Assembly: GCA_002389765.1 (NCBI GenBank)
Contig: DGQM01000031.1
Coordinates: 1-23,220 of the forward strand
Length of the DNA: 23,220 nt
From: Bacteroidetes bacterium UBA4414
GTDB lineage: Bacteria > Bacteroidota > Bacteroidia > Chitinophagales > Chitinophagaceae
Direction of reading: 5' to 3'
The translations under genes were made by a program, and so were the position numbers. This document shows positions 1 to 6,810 of the stretch, in pieces (the first letter of the stretch is position 1; each line of letters opens with the position of its first letter). Below the pieces are notes generated by a model, which saw only the letters and a list, made by a program, of their open reading frames with translations, was not told the DNA's origin and did not search any database.

Positions 1-25
1 GGCCGAAGTTTGGGGAAGCTGACAC

Positions 26-244
26 TCACTTTAAGGCATTACCGCACTTACTGCAATACGTATCACTTCCGCTGTTCTTAGCTCCACACTTTGAGCAGTA
101 TAGGCTATCCGAATAGTTACTTTGTTGATTGCTTTGCCCTTCGCTTTTTCCTTTGTAGTAAGCAGCTTTATAAATCAACAAAACTGGTATACCGGCAAGT
201 ACGAGAAGTATAATTAATATCTCTGGTGTTCCTAGTCCAAACAT
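26..244 (-). CDS. Small membrane-anchored zinc-ribbon protein (72 aa)
   Basis: One hydrophobic segment (about residues 8-25, rich in I/L/V) is followed by a polar Q/S/N linker and a C-terminal zinc ribbon. Its two CSKCG knuckles use C50, C53, C64 and C67, a complete four-cysteine set. This arrangement is common in small bacterial zinc-ribbon membrane proteins of unknown function. I chose the ATG at 242-244 because the longer open frame (to 442) runs back through the TGTCCCA repeat array and encodes low-complexity residues there. An in-frame ATG at 272-274 is an alternative. The gene points away from the AAA ATPase gene, and the repeat array lies just upstream of it. Function unknown; the zinc ribbon itself is clear. 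Confidence 0.7.
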   Translation of the reverse strand: MFGLGTPEILIILLVLAGIPVLLIYKAAYYKGKSEGQSNQQSNYSDSLYCSKCGAKNSGSDTYCSKCGNALK

Positions 245-364
245 AAAATTGAGTTTCAAGTAAAGGACGTACATTGTTTCCTTTATAACAATACCTAGAA
301 ATGGGTATACCTCCCTCATAGCCAATATAGATGCTTCGCTACCGCTATCACGACAAAAGAGTTT

Positions 365-502
365 TGTCCCGTCCCACTTTCTTGTCCCACTCTTTTGTCC
401 CACTTTCTTGTCCCACTTTCTTTGTCCCATTTCTTGTCCCACTTTTGTCCCACTCCTGTCTCACCCAGAAAATGGGACATGGGACAAATGAGACATGGGA
501 CA
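365..502. repeat. TGTCCCA word array, imperfect palindrome
   Basis: The left arm carries about eight copies of TGTCCCA or a close variant, at 365, 383, 396, 409, 423, 435, 446 and 457, spaced mostly 11-14 bases apart with T/C-rich spacers. The right arm carries the reverse complement TGGGACA (or TGAGACA) at 473, 480, 489 and 496. The two arms can pair through several separate short stems. It is one of three word classes of the same architecture in this window; the others use TGTTCAC and TGTCCA. Function unknown. Confidence 0.8.
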
Positions 503-505
503 TCA

Positions 506-560
506 GTAAATCTGTAAATCTGTAATTCTGTAAATTAGTAATTCCGTAAATCTGTAAATG
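506..560. repeat. Degenerate 8-bp tandem repeat GTAAATCT, seven units
   Basis: Units start at 506, 514, 522, 530, 538, 546 and 554. They read GTAAATCT three times, with variants GTAATTCT, GTAAATTA, GTAATTCC and a final GTAAATG. The repeat abuts the TGTCCCA array and precedes a DnaA-box-like nonamer. It is AT-rich and iteron-like in spacing, but 8 bp is short for plasmid iterons. Confidence 0.75.
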
Positions 561-584
561 CCCCGCAAAGACTTATCCACCAAT

Positions 585-608
585 CCCGCCCTGTGGTAGC
601 GCGGGTTT
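585..608 (+). terminator. Terminator-like hairpin CCCGC/GCGGG followed by TTTT
   Basis: CCCGC (585-589) pairs with GCGGG (601-605) across an 11-base loop, and TTTT follows. No plus-strand gene is visible upstream, so what it would terminate is unclear. Confidence 0.4.
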
Positions 609-677
609 TGGCTTTTTGAGGGCTGCAAAAACGGCTTTTGACAAATAGCCTTATTTACGTATTGTCGTTTATTTTGC

Positions 678-685
678 TATATTTG
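678..685 (+). promoter_or_regulatory. Bacteroidota-type -7 element TATATTTG
   Basis: TATATTTG matches TAnnTTTG exactly and would start transcription near 692, about 110 bases before the ATPase ATG. A -33 TTG at standard spacing is not obvious. The element lies downstream of the TTG codon at 638, which argues against the longer reading frame. Confidence 0.5.
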
Positions 686-703
686 CATCGTATTTCAAAA
701 GAT

Positions 704-728
704 GGCAGTGACGGTACTGCCGCCCTTT
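704..728 (+). terminator. Hairpin with T-run in the leader of the AAA ATPase gene
   Basis: GGCAGT (704-709) pairs perfectly with ACTGCC (716-721) over a 6-base loop. GCCC and a six-T run follow. It sits between the predicted transcription start (about 692) and the ATG at 803, so it could act as an attenuator or leader terminator. Confidence 0.45.
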
Positions 729-802
729 TTTATAGCTGTGCGCACGGCTCTCATCCTACCGTATCTGATCTTTATTTTTTATCACTTCAATCCCCATTAC
801 CT

Positions 803-2188
803 ATGGACGATACTAAGAGGCCGCTGCCTCCGGGTGTGACACCCGTGACCAAATCATCTAAACACATCATCGCTCCGTGGCATGATCCCGCCGCGAGCCT
901 CACTGAGCTCAGGGAGCGCGAGCAGCAGGTCCTCCGCGCGCAGGCCGAGCGCGATGGCCTGACCCCATACCTGCCTGACAAGGCGATACTGCACCGTGCC
1001 GACCTGGTAGGCGCAGAGATGCAGAAGAACATAGCCGAGCAGATAGCGCAGGAGAAAGCGCAACAAGAACAGTCGCTGACTGCCGGTGAGCAGTACACGC
1101 ACCCCCGCACACCCTTTGTACCGCAAAAGCTGCTGGACGATCTGGCCCTCCGCTCTGCCGAGTCCGCAGAGATGACCCGCCTGGCTGCCCTGCGCCAGCA
1201 GGAGGCACAGGAGGGCACAGAGGCTGCGGGCGATGCTACCCTCTTCACCGTGCAGGACGTAGGCCAGTGGATGGCGCAGGCTGCCACACAGGAGCCACCG
1301 CGGCCGCTCTTTGATGAGTTTTGGTACGAGCGCGACCTCTGCATCCTCTTTGCCGATACCAATCTGGGCAAGTCTCTGCTGGCCGTACAGATAGCAGACA
1401 GCATCAGCCGTGGTGTACCCATTGAGGGCTTTACCATGACGGCAGCAGCACAGCCCGTTGTGTACTTTGATTTTGAGTTGTTTGATAAACAATTTGAACT
1501 GCGCTACAGTGTAGATTATCAGCAGCACTATCGCTTTGCCGACAACATGAAACGTGCCGAGATAGACCCCGACAAAAGCATACCCGATGGCTATGCCTGT
1601 ATGGAAGACTACATGCACGATAGCATCGTTACCACCATCAATGCAACAGGCGCACGTGTACTGGTGATAGACAACATTACCTACCTGCGGCAGGAAACCG
1701 AGAAAGCCAAAGACGCACTGCCGCTGATGAAACACCTGAAGGCATTGAAACTGGAATACGGTCTCAGCATACTGGCACTGGCACACACACCCAAGCGCGA
1801 CCACAGCAAGCCCCTGACCATGAACGATGTGCAGGGCAGTAAGATGTTATCTAACTTTTGCGACAGTTGTTTTTGTATAGGTGCCAGCACACAGGGCGGC
1901 AGCACACGCTACCTGAAGCAGATAAAGACACGCACCAAAGAGTTTCGCTACCACGAGCGCAACGTAGCCATCTGCCGCATCGAAAAACCCCACAACTTCC
2001 TCCGCTTCGCCCTTATGGGTTATGGTAGTGAGTATGAGCATTTGAAGAGTGGAGAGGAGAGAGAACGTGAGTCTGTAATAGACCAGGTAAGAACATTAGC
2101 TGCACAAAACCCTGACTGGACACAGCGTGATATTGCTGAGGCTTTGGGTATATCATTAGGTGCTGTAAACAAGTACCTGAAAATGTAG
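803..2188 (+). CDS. RepA-like AAA_25 ATPase with C-terminal HTH (461 aa)
   Basis: A RecA/RepA-fold ATPase. The Walker A-like loop ADTNLGKS covers residues 184-191. A Walker B strand VLVIDN covers 286-291, followed by the segment LALAHTPKRD typical of RepA-like AAA_25 proteins. Residues about 30-110 are E/Q/A/R-rich and probably coiled coil. The last about 23 residues (from WTQRDIAEALGIS) form a helix-turn-helix. Proteins of this class are replicative helicases or ATPases on plasmids, phages and integrative elements; a role on such an element is inferred here. The ATG at 803 is preferred to the TTG at 638 because the promoter element lies between them and the domain does not need the extension. 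The 5' half is strikingly GC-rich (43 of 60 bases in 1141-1200), unlike the AT-rich gene that follows. Word arrays lie on both sides of the gene. Confidence 0.8.
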   Translation: MDDTKRPLPPGVTPVTKSSKHIIAPWHDPAASLTELREREQQVLRAQAERDGLTPYLPDKAILHRADLVGAEMQKNIAEQIAQEKAQQEQSLTAGEQYTHPRTPFVPQKLLDDLALRSAESAEMTRLAALRQQEAQEGTEAAGDATLFTVQDVGQWMAQAATQEPPRPLFDEFWYERDLCILFADTNLGKSLLAVQIADSISRGVPIEGFTMTAAAQPVVYFDFELFDKQFELRYSVDYQQHYRFADNMKRAEIDPDKSIPDGYACMEDYMHDSIVTTINATGARVLVIDNITYLRQETEKAKDALPLMKHLKALKLEYGLSILALAHTPKRDHSKPLTMNDVQGSKMLSNFCDSCFCIGASTQGGSTRYLKQIKTRTKEFRYHERNVAICRIEKPHNFLRFALMGYGSEYEHLKSGEERERESVIDQVRTLAAQNPDWTQRDIAEALGISLGAVNKYLKM

Positions 2189-2197
2189 AGCAATGTT

Positions 2198-2258
2198 TGT
2201 TCACGCTTGTTCATTTGTTCACGGTGTTCATTACTCCGTAGCGTGAACAGCGTGAACA
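2198..2258. repeat. TGTTCAC word array, copy A
   Basis: Left words TGTTCAC or TGTTCAT start at 2198, 2208, 2216 and 2225. Right words GTGAACA start at 2243 and 2252. The array starts 10 bases after the ATPase stop codon and could also act as its terminator-like hairpin. Its reverse complement matches copy B at 4233-4285, apart from an 8-base word deletion and a few substitutions near the centre. Confidence 0.8.
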
Positions 2259-2280
2259 TACTTTCACAAACAATAATTAA

Positions 2281-2288
2281 TAAATTTG
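2281..2288 (+). promoter_or_regulatory. -7 element TAAATTTG of the OLD-family gene
   Basis: An exact TAnnTTTG match 22 bases before the ATG at 2311, predicting a short leader of about 16 bases. A -33 TTG is not clear (TTT near 2262). The promoter lies between repeat copy A and the gene, so the cassette between the two inverted arrays carries its own promoter. Confidence 0.6.
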
Positions 2289-2310
2289 GATAACTAATAT
2301 TCTATTACCA

Positions 2311-4227
2311 ATGCTAAGTAAGATTTTCTTAAATGCAAATTTCTCTAAATATATTCCGATTGAAGGTGGACATGTATTAAAAGAGCTAAATAAGGTCAAC
2401 ATATTTATTGGTGAAAACAATTCTGGTAAAAGCAGATTTTTAAGAACGCTATTTAATTTCGATAAGTATACTGTAGAATACACCGACTTTTCATTTAAAG
2501 AATATAATATAATAGTTGAGAAGGCGATTGAAGAACTTAAGGATGTTCTTAGAGAAACACGTGCTTCTGATTTTCAACTGCTTACTTCTCATAATAGAAT
2601 GAAGACAATCGACTATATGAGAAATTTCTTAATCAAGAGATATGTAGGGTTCAACAATTTAATACAGCTGAAAAGTGAGTTAGAGAGTTTTATAAATAAT
2701 ATTGGTCCATTTAATATAGATGGTATTATTAGAGATACTGGCAGAGTTGATATTGATACACTTATTGACCCGAACTTTAGATGGAGGTTAGAACAAATAA
2801 TAAATAAAATGACTGCTAACCTAAAAGAAAAAGTTTCATCAATTACGGATATTAAACATTCTAAATTATACATCCCAGTTCTTCGAGGTTTAAGACCACT
2901 TTATCTAAACAAAAGTGATTCAACAAATACAACTTTTGACAATGATGATGTTTATCATTCAAGAACAGTTAAAGACTACTTTCATAGCAAGAGTGAAAAC
3001 ATTAACTACAAGGATTTAAACGCAGATAATAACTATAAATCAATCTCTACTGGTCTTGATTTATACGAAGACGTCAGAAAGCACTTATTGAATAATGTTG
3101 AACACAGAAAGCTGATAAGAGAATTTGAAGAGTTCATTGGAGATACATTCTTCAAAGGCGCATCTATTAGTCTGATACCTCATCATGAAGATGATTCTTT
3201 ATGGATAGGTATTAATGATGATGAAAAGCCAATCTATCATTTAGGAGATGGTATTCAGGCGTTGATTATTATGTTATACCCACTATTCAAAAATCGTGGT
3301 AAAAACATGCTGTTCTTTATTGAAGAACCTGAAACACATCTTCATCCTGGTATGCAAAGAATATTTCTTGAAGCATTACAAGACCCAAGATTTAGCACAT
3401 TCCAATATTTTATTACAACACATTCAAACCACTTCTTAGATATTACACTGGATATGAGCAACATATCCATTTATACTTTCAAAAAGAAAGAACAGTCTTA
3501 CTATATAGAAAATGTAAGTAATGCAGATAACAACGTACTTGAATTAATTGGCGTAAGAAACTCATCTGTATTTCTTAGCAATTGTACTATATGGGTAGAG
3601 GGTATCACAGATAGGCTTTATATAAAAAAGTACTTAGATGTATATCAAAGAGAAGTGTCTGGCACTAAATACCTTGAAGACATACACTATTCATTTGTAG
3701 AGTATGGTGGAAACAATATTGAACACTGGTCTTTTCTTGATGATGATAATAATGATGATGCACAGCGAATAAATGTAGACAGGATATGCTCAAAGCTATT
3801 CCTTATTACAGATAGTGACGGAGCAGACGATGATAGTAAACAATGGAAAACAGAACGATTTAAGCTTCTTAAAAAGAATCTTGGTAACAGATATTATAAA
3901 CTCAATGCTAGAGAAATAGAAAACACATTACCTAAACATATCATTAAGAAGTACATCCAAAACAGAGAAAAGAATAATGATAAATTAGATTTTAGTGAGT
4001 TTGATAAACATGATTACAAACAAACTTTATTAGGTGATTATATTGAAGCAAACGTAAAGAATAAATTATATAAATACAGAGAAAAGAAAAGTTCAGGCAC
4101 GATAGGTGATAAGATTACGTTTTGTAAAAGAACTACCGAACTAATTGAAACTAGGGATGACTTGACGAATGAAGCAAAGTTGATATGCAAAAAACTTGTT
4201 GAGTTTATAGAGAGTAACAACAAATAG
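2311..4227 (+). CDS. OLD-family ATP-dependent endonuclease, AAA ATPase plus TOPRIM (638 aa)
   Basis: The N-terminal ABC-type ATPase has Walker A GENNSGKS (residues 34-41), Walker B FFIEEPETHLHP (335-346) with E338/E339, and the H-loop TTH (369-371). A C-terminal TOPRIM domain follows, with VEGITD (catalytic E430, D434), DSDG (501-504) and REIENTLP (534-541). This is the class of OLD (P2 overcoming lysogenization defect) and GajA nucleases, which cut DNA and often protect against phage. No GajB-like UvrD helicase gene lies next to it, so it looks like a solitary (class 1) OLD protein rather than Gabija. The gene is clearly AT-rich (16 G/C of 60 in 2641-2700), unlike its neighbours, which suggests horizontal transfer. 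Inverted TGTTCAC arrays lie on both sides. Catalytic motifs are intact. The defence role is inferred from family and context. Confidence 0.88.
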   Translation: MLSKIFLNANFSKYIPIEGGHVLKELNKVNIFIGENNSGKSRFLRTLFNFDKYTVEYTDFSFKEYNIIVEKAIEELKDVLRETRASDFQLLTSHNRMKTIDYMRNFLIKRYVGFNNLIQLKSELESFINNIGPFNIDGIIRDTGRVDIDTLIDPNFRWRLEQIINKMTANLKEKVSSITDIKHSKLYIPVLRGLRPLYLNKSDSTNTTFDNDDVYHSRTVKDYFHSKSENINYKDLNADNNYKSISTGLDLYEDVRKHLLNNVEHRKLIREFEEFIGDTFFKGASISLIPHHEDDSLWIGINDDEKPIYHLGDGIQALIIMLYPLFKNRGKNMLFFIEEPETHLHPGMQRIFLEALQDPRFSTFQYFITTHSNHFLDITLDMSNISIYTFKKKEQSYYIENVSNADNNVLELIGVRNSSVFLSNCTIWVEGITDRLYIKKYLDVYQREVSGTKYLEDIHYSFVEYGGNNIEHWSFLDDDNNDDAQRINVDRICSKLFLITDSDGADDDSKQWKTERFKLLKKNLGNRYYKLNAREIENTLPKHIIKKYIQNREKNNDKLDFSEFDKHDYKQTLLGDYIEANVKNKLYKYREKKSSGTIGDKITFCKRTTELIETRDDLTNEAKLICKKLVEFIESNNK

Positions 4228-4232
4228 TACCT

Positions 4233-4285
4233 TGTTCACGTTGTTCACGCTACAGCGTAATGAACACCGTGAACAAGCGTGAACA
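4233..4285. repeat. TGTTCAC word array, copy B (inverted relative to copy A)
   Basis: Left words TGTTCAC start at 4233 and 4242. Right words A/GTGAACA start at 4260, 4269 and 4279. The array begins five bases after the OLD gene stop. It is close to the reverse complement of copy A, including the asymmetric centre around GCTAC..CGTAATGAAC, so it is a homologous copy and not only the same word. Confidence 0.8.
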
Positions 4286-4320
4286 AAACCCACCACAACA
4301 CCATATCCCTTCGTGCCTCG

Positions 4321-4335
4321 CCCCGAAGTATCGGG
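4321..4335. repeat. CCCCGA-AGTA-TCGGG hairpin with conserved downstream tail
   Basis: CCCCGA pairs with TCGGG. The following ATGCAAACACAATGACACG is nearly identical to the bases after the matching hairpin at 6705-6720. In both places a TGTCCA word array comes next, so hairpin, tail and array form a composite repeated module. Confidence 0.65.
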
Positions 4336-4363
4336 ATGCAAACACAATGACACGAGTATGGTA

Positions 4364-4424
4364 TGTCCACTTTGTCCATTTTGTCCAAATAATGAGTAAC
4401 TGAAAAACGTGGACAAGTTGGACA
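4364..4424. repeat. TGTCCA word array, copy 1 (divergent)
   Basis: Left words TGTCCA start at 4364, 4373 and 4382; right words TGGACA start at 4410 and 4419. Three left and two right words is the mirror of copies 2-4 (two left, three right), so it is in inverted orientation to copy 2 across the gene at 4435-5883. The central sequence differs from the other copies. Confidence 0.75.
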
Positions 4425-4434
4425 AGAACAGACC

Positions 4435-5883
4435 TTAATGCACTACACTTATTTTATGATAATACTTATCTGTATTAGTAGTTAGTAGCAGTGTATATAT
4501 ACCCGATGGCATGTCTTGTACATCTATATAGGTAATACTTTCTTCAATCTGTATAGTCTTCACCACAATACCTATACTGTTTATTATTGCAATACTACCT
4601 GTAGCAAGATTGTTATTGATGTTAATATACACTACATCATTGGCAGGCAGTGGATAGATAACGGTTTTATTTGCCTGTGGTGTTGCTACGTTCATATATG
4701 GCATAGGTCCGCAAGGGGTTCCTTTATACAGGCTTGCCAGTGCATTTTCCCAATGCGTATGCCCTGCCCCTATCTGCTCGTAATGATATGTGCTGCCTAT
4801 ACCTTTTTTGTAACTGATATCTGTCTTATCAGGCTCAAACAAATGCAGGTAGGCTTGCTTATAATCTACCAGATTGGTTCTTGTTCTGTACTTACCTTTG
4901 GTACAATACGCAGTGTCGTTGGCATCAAAATATACAAACTGTTTACTAAGCCATTCATCGGGAAGGTAGGTAGTATCGTACAATGCACCTGTACTATATA
5001 CTTTGTGATATGCACTGATATTTACAGTACCGTTAGGGTGTTTGGTAGATAGCCTGATGTAATAATCTACACCACCCGTCAGCAATTGTTTACCTATTAT
5101 TTCGTACAGATACTGTGTTGTGTATTGCACTTGGTTATCTGCCACATAGGTGTACATAAACATATCACCTATATTATAGTTATATACCTCAAGACTATCA
5201 GGTACAGTATAGGTTGTTGTTTTGAATTGCAGATTGGCTTTGCTGAAATCGTAGCCACTGCCATCAGTCCATACCGATTCCGATAACAGATAGTCTGTAG
5301 TATAATCAAATCTTCTATCACCTCTTTGCATAGGAAATATGCCGAGGTCTATCGTCTGTATCAGCCCGTTATTCTTACTCAATAATAATGTAATACCATT
5401 CAATGTATCAGAGAGATTAATACCTGTATTACTATAACTATTAACTGTAATGATTTTTATACTGTCACTACCTGCTGCACCTATTGTATTAGTAACAGTA
5501 GCAGTATAGTAGTATTGAGAAGTATCATCATAAAAACGCCATGTATCGCCTGTATGTGCTTGTGTGTTGATGAACACAGTATCGCCCCATTGTGTGGCAA
5601 ACTGTGTAATACCGTCTTGGTGTATGGTAATCGTCTTTCCCCACCAACTTGCACCGTTAGAGTCGAGCAACGTAGCTATTGTATAAGCTCCCCTGAAGGA
5701 ATGGTATGGATATAGTACAGTATCAGTACCTATTGTTTTTATTGAGTCTATCCTGATGCTTCGCAGAAAGCCTGATGCGTTGGAATAATAGTTTTTGACA
5801 GTGGGGTTGATGCACCTGTAGTTTTGTGCCTGTGCCAATATGCTGCCGCATAGCAAAATGAGTGTATATAGGTATGTTTTCAA
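4435..5883 (-). CDS. Secreted protein with T9SS type A sorting domain (482 aa)
   Basis: A signal peptide (about residues 1-20, ending in AQAQ) leads a roughly 390-residue body rich in T, Y, D and N, with no domain I recognise. The last 75 residues (408-482) form a T9SS type A C-terminal sorting domain: VIYPLPANDVVYI near its start, the strand SIAIINSIGIVVKT, and PSGIYTLLL near the end. The family logic is Sec export, then outer-membrane passage by T9SS with cleavage of the sorting domain. The predicted start is a TTG (5881-5883), because it directly precedes the signal peptide (MKTYLY). A nearby ATG (5886-5888) is followed at once by a stop in another frame. TGTCCA arrays lie on both sides. 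Substrate or function of the body is unknown. Confidence 0.82.
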   Translation of the reverse strand: MKTYLYTLILLCGSILAQAQNYRCINPTVKNYYSNASGFLRSIRIDSIKTIGTDTVLYPYHSFRGAYTIATLLDSNGASWWGKTITIHQDGITQFATQWGDTVFINTQAHTGDTWRFYDDTSQYYYTATVTNTIGAAGSDSIKIITVNSYSNTGINLSDTLNGITLLLSKNNGLIQTIDLGIFPMQRGDRRFDYTTDYLLSESVWTDGSGYDFSKANLQFKTTTYTVPDSLEVYNYNIGDMFMYTYVADNQVQYTTQYLYEIIGKQLLTGGVDYYIRLSTKHPNGTVNISAYHKVYSTGALYDTTYLPDEWLSKQFVYFDANDTAYCTKGKYRTRTNLVDYKQAYLHLFEPDKTDISYKKGIGSTYHYEQIGAGHTHWENALASLYKGTPCGPMPYMNVATPQANKTVIYPLPANDVVYININNNLATGSIAIINSIGIVVKTIQIEESITYIDVQDMPSGIYTLLLTTNTDKYYHKISVVH

Positions 5884-5927
5884 AACATATAATGATTGGT
5901 GTATATGAAGTTAGGTAAATAATACGG

Positions 5928-5986
5928 TTTGTCCATTTTGTCCACCAAATAGAATACATGGACACTTGGACAAGCGTGGACAAATC
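5928..5986. repeat. TGTCCA word array, copy 2
   Basis: Two left words TGTCCA and three right words (ATGGACA, TTGGACA, GTGGACA) surround the centre CCAAATAGAATAC. All 59 bases are identical to copy 3 at 6099-6157. Confidence 0.85.
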
Positions 5987-6098
5987 CACCACACTTCCCC
6001 TCTGGCAGAGGGGTTAGGGGTGTGTTGGCTCGTGCAGTGCTACAACACTCATTTCGTGAGATTGCTTCGTACCTCGCAATGACACGTGTTGTTTTCTT
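5987..6098. repeat. Composite repeat island: CCCCTCT/AGAGGGG hairpin and CCTCGCAATGAC unit
   Basis: CCCCTCT (5997-6003) pairs with AGAGGGG (6007-6013), continuing into TTAGGGGTGTG. Then come ATTGC..GCAAT and CAACAC..GTGTTG pairs around a CGTACCTCGCAATGACACG segment. Both units resemble dispersed intergenic repeats I remember from other Bacteroidota. The tail AATGACACGTGTT leads directly into array copy 3, as it does before copy 4. Confidence 0.6.
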
Positions 6099-6157
6099 TT
6101 TGTCCATTTTGTCCACCAAATAGAATACATGGACACTTGGACAAGCGTGGACAAATC
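6099..6157. repeat. TGTCCA word array, copy 3
   Basis: Identical over 59 bases to copy 2 and in the same orientation. It lies 37 bases upstream of the DUF2199 start codon. Confidence 0.85.
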
Positions 6158-6194
6158 AACTAATCCTTAACTTTAAGCACTATCAATAAACAAT

Positions 6195-6704
6195 ATGGCA
6201 CATACCTGTCCACAATGCGGTAAGGAGCACGAAGAACTGCCTGCAATGACGTTTCTTACACCTGCACCCTACTATTGGCTCAGCGAGGAGGAGAAACAAA
6301 CCATCGCAACGCTTACCAAAGATACCTGCATCATCCGCAACGAAGACCAGACAGATTATTTCATCCGCGCCGTTATGCCGATGCACCTCACAGATGCGTG
6401 TCAAACATTCAACTACGGCGTATGGGTATCGCTCAGCGAAAAGAGTTTTAACGACTACCAGACCAGAGATTTCGATGCCGAACCCGAAGACGTCATTTAC
6501 TTCGGTTGGCTTTGCAATATACCACCACAGTACGAAGACACAGAGAGCATTGGTACCAATGTGGTTGTCAGCAATAACAAGAACCGTCCTATTATATACC
6601 CGCACACAGAGCAGATGCATCTGCCGCTTGTCCGTGATGTGTACGAAGGCATTACACTTGCCGAAGCTAAAGAACGTGTATTACCAAGTACAAAAAAGGA
6701 TTAG
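6195..6704 (+). CDS. DUF2199 domain-containing protein (169 aa)
   Basis: The sequence matches the DUF2199 pattern. An N-terminal CPQC knuckle (C5, C8) is followed by HEELP. A proline/tyrosine segment with LSEEEK follows, then DYFIRAVMPMHLTD, and then the core GVWVSLSEKSF. Length is usual for the family. Function is unknown; many homologues lie in accessory regions. Only one Cys pair is visible, so any zinc site would be incomplete or shared. The ATG at 6195 follows an A-rich leader. The gene stands alone between array copies 3 and 4 and ends directly at a perfect hairpin. Confidence 0.82.
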   Translation: MAHTCPQCGKEHEELPAMTFLTPAPYYWLSEEEKQTIATLTKDTCIIRNEDQTDYFIRAVMPMHLTDACQTFNYGVWVSLSEKSFNDYQTRDFDAEPEDVIYFGWLCNIPPQYEDTESIGTNVVVSNNKNRPIIYPHTEQMHLPLVRDVYEGITLAEAKERVLPSTKKD

Positions 6705-6720
6705 CCCCGAAGTATCGGGG
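6705..6720 (+). terminator. Hairpin CCCCGA-AGTA-TCGGGG directly after the DUF2199 stop
   Basis: A perfect 6-bp stem with a 4-base loop starts on the base after the stop codon. No T-run follows immediately (ATGCTAAC), so it may act as a stabilising hairpin or as part of the composite repeat also seen at 4321-4335. Confidence 0.5.
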
Positions 6721-6751
6721 ATGCTAACACAATGACACGTGTTATTTTCTT

Positions 6752-6810
6752 TTTGTCCATTTTGTCCAGCAAATAGAATACATGGACACGTGGACAAGCG
6801 TGGACAAATC
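6752..6810. repeat. TGTCCA word array, copy 4
   Basis: The same 59-base unit as copies 2 and 3, with two substitutions (CAGC for CACC in the centre, CACG for CACT in the right arm). It contains the ATG (6782) that opens the longest reading frame of the downstream gene. Confidence 0.85.

Larger units (their letters stand above)
245..802. other. Gene-free region with repeat arrays, terminator-like hairpin and promoter
   Basis: This 558-base stretch has no convincing gene. It contains the TGTCCCA word array (365-502), an 8-bp tandem repeat (506-560), a DnaA-box-like nonamer TTATCCACC (573-581), a GC hairpin followed by T residues (585-608), a TAnnTTTG promoter element (678-685) and a second hairpin with a T-run (704-728). 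Open frames crossing it read through the repeats and are not credible. Confidence 0.6.
5884..6194. other. Gene-free region built from repeats
   Basis: The 311 bases between the divergent genes at 5883 and 6195 consist mainly of two identical 59-bp TGTCCA arrays (5928-5986 and 6099-6157) with two other palindromic repeat units between them. Short open frames here run through the repeats and are not credible. A weak -7-like TAACTTTA lies at 6168-6175 before the DUF2199 gene. Confidence 0.6.

Noticed and set aside
365..502. Repeat array considered as a CRISPR array
   Set aside because: Words are only 7 bases, spacing is 11-14 bases, spacers are low-complexity and similar to each other, and the right half is inverted. 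No cas genes are present.
638..802. N-terminal extension of the AAA ATPase from a TTG at 638
   Set aside because: The promoter element and a terminator-like hairpin lie inside the extension. The ATG at 803 starts just before the recognisable protein.
854..1804. 316-codon minus-strand open frame opposite the AAA ATPase
   Set aside because: No domain recognised; the plus-strand frame has Walker motifs and an HTH. The GC-rich sequence explains the lack of stops.
2311..4227. Gabija system (GajA plus GajB)
   Set aside because: The GajA-like architecture is present, but no helicase gene lies within reach on either side. The next gene is a divergent T9SS protein.
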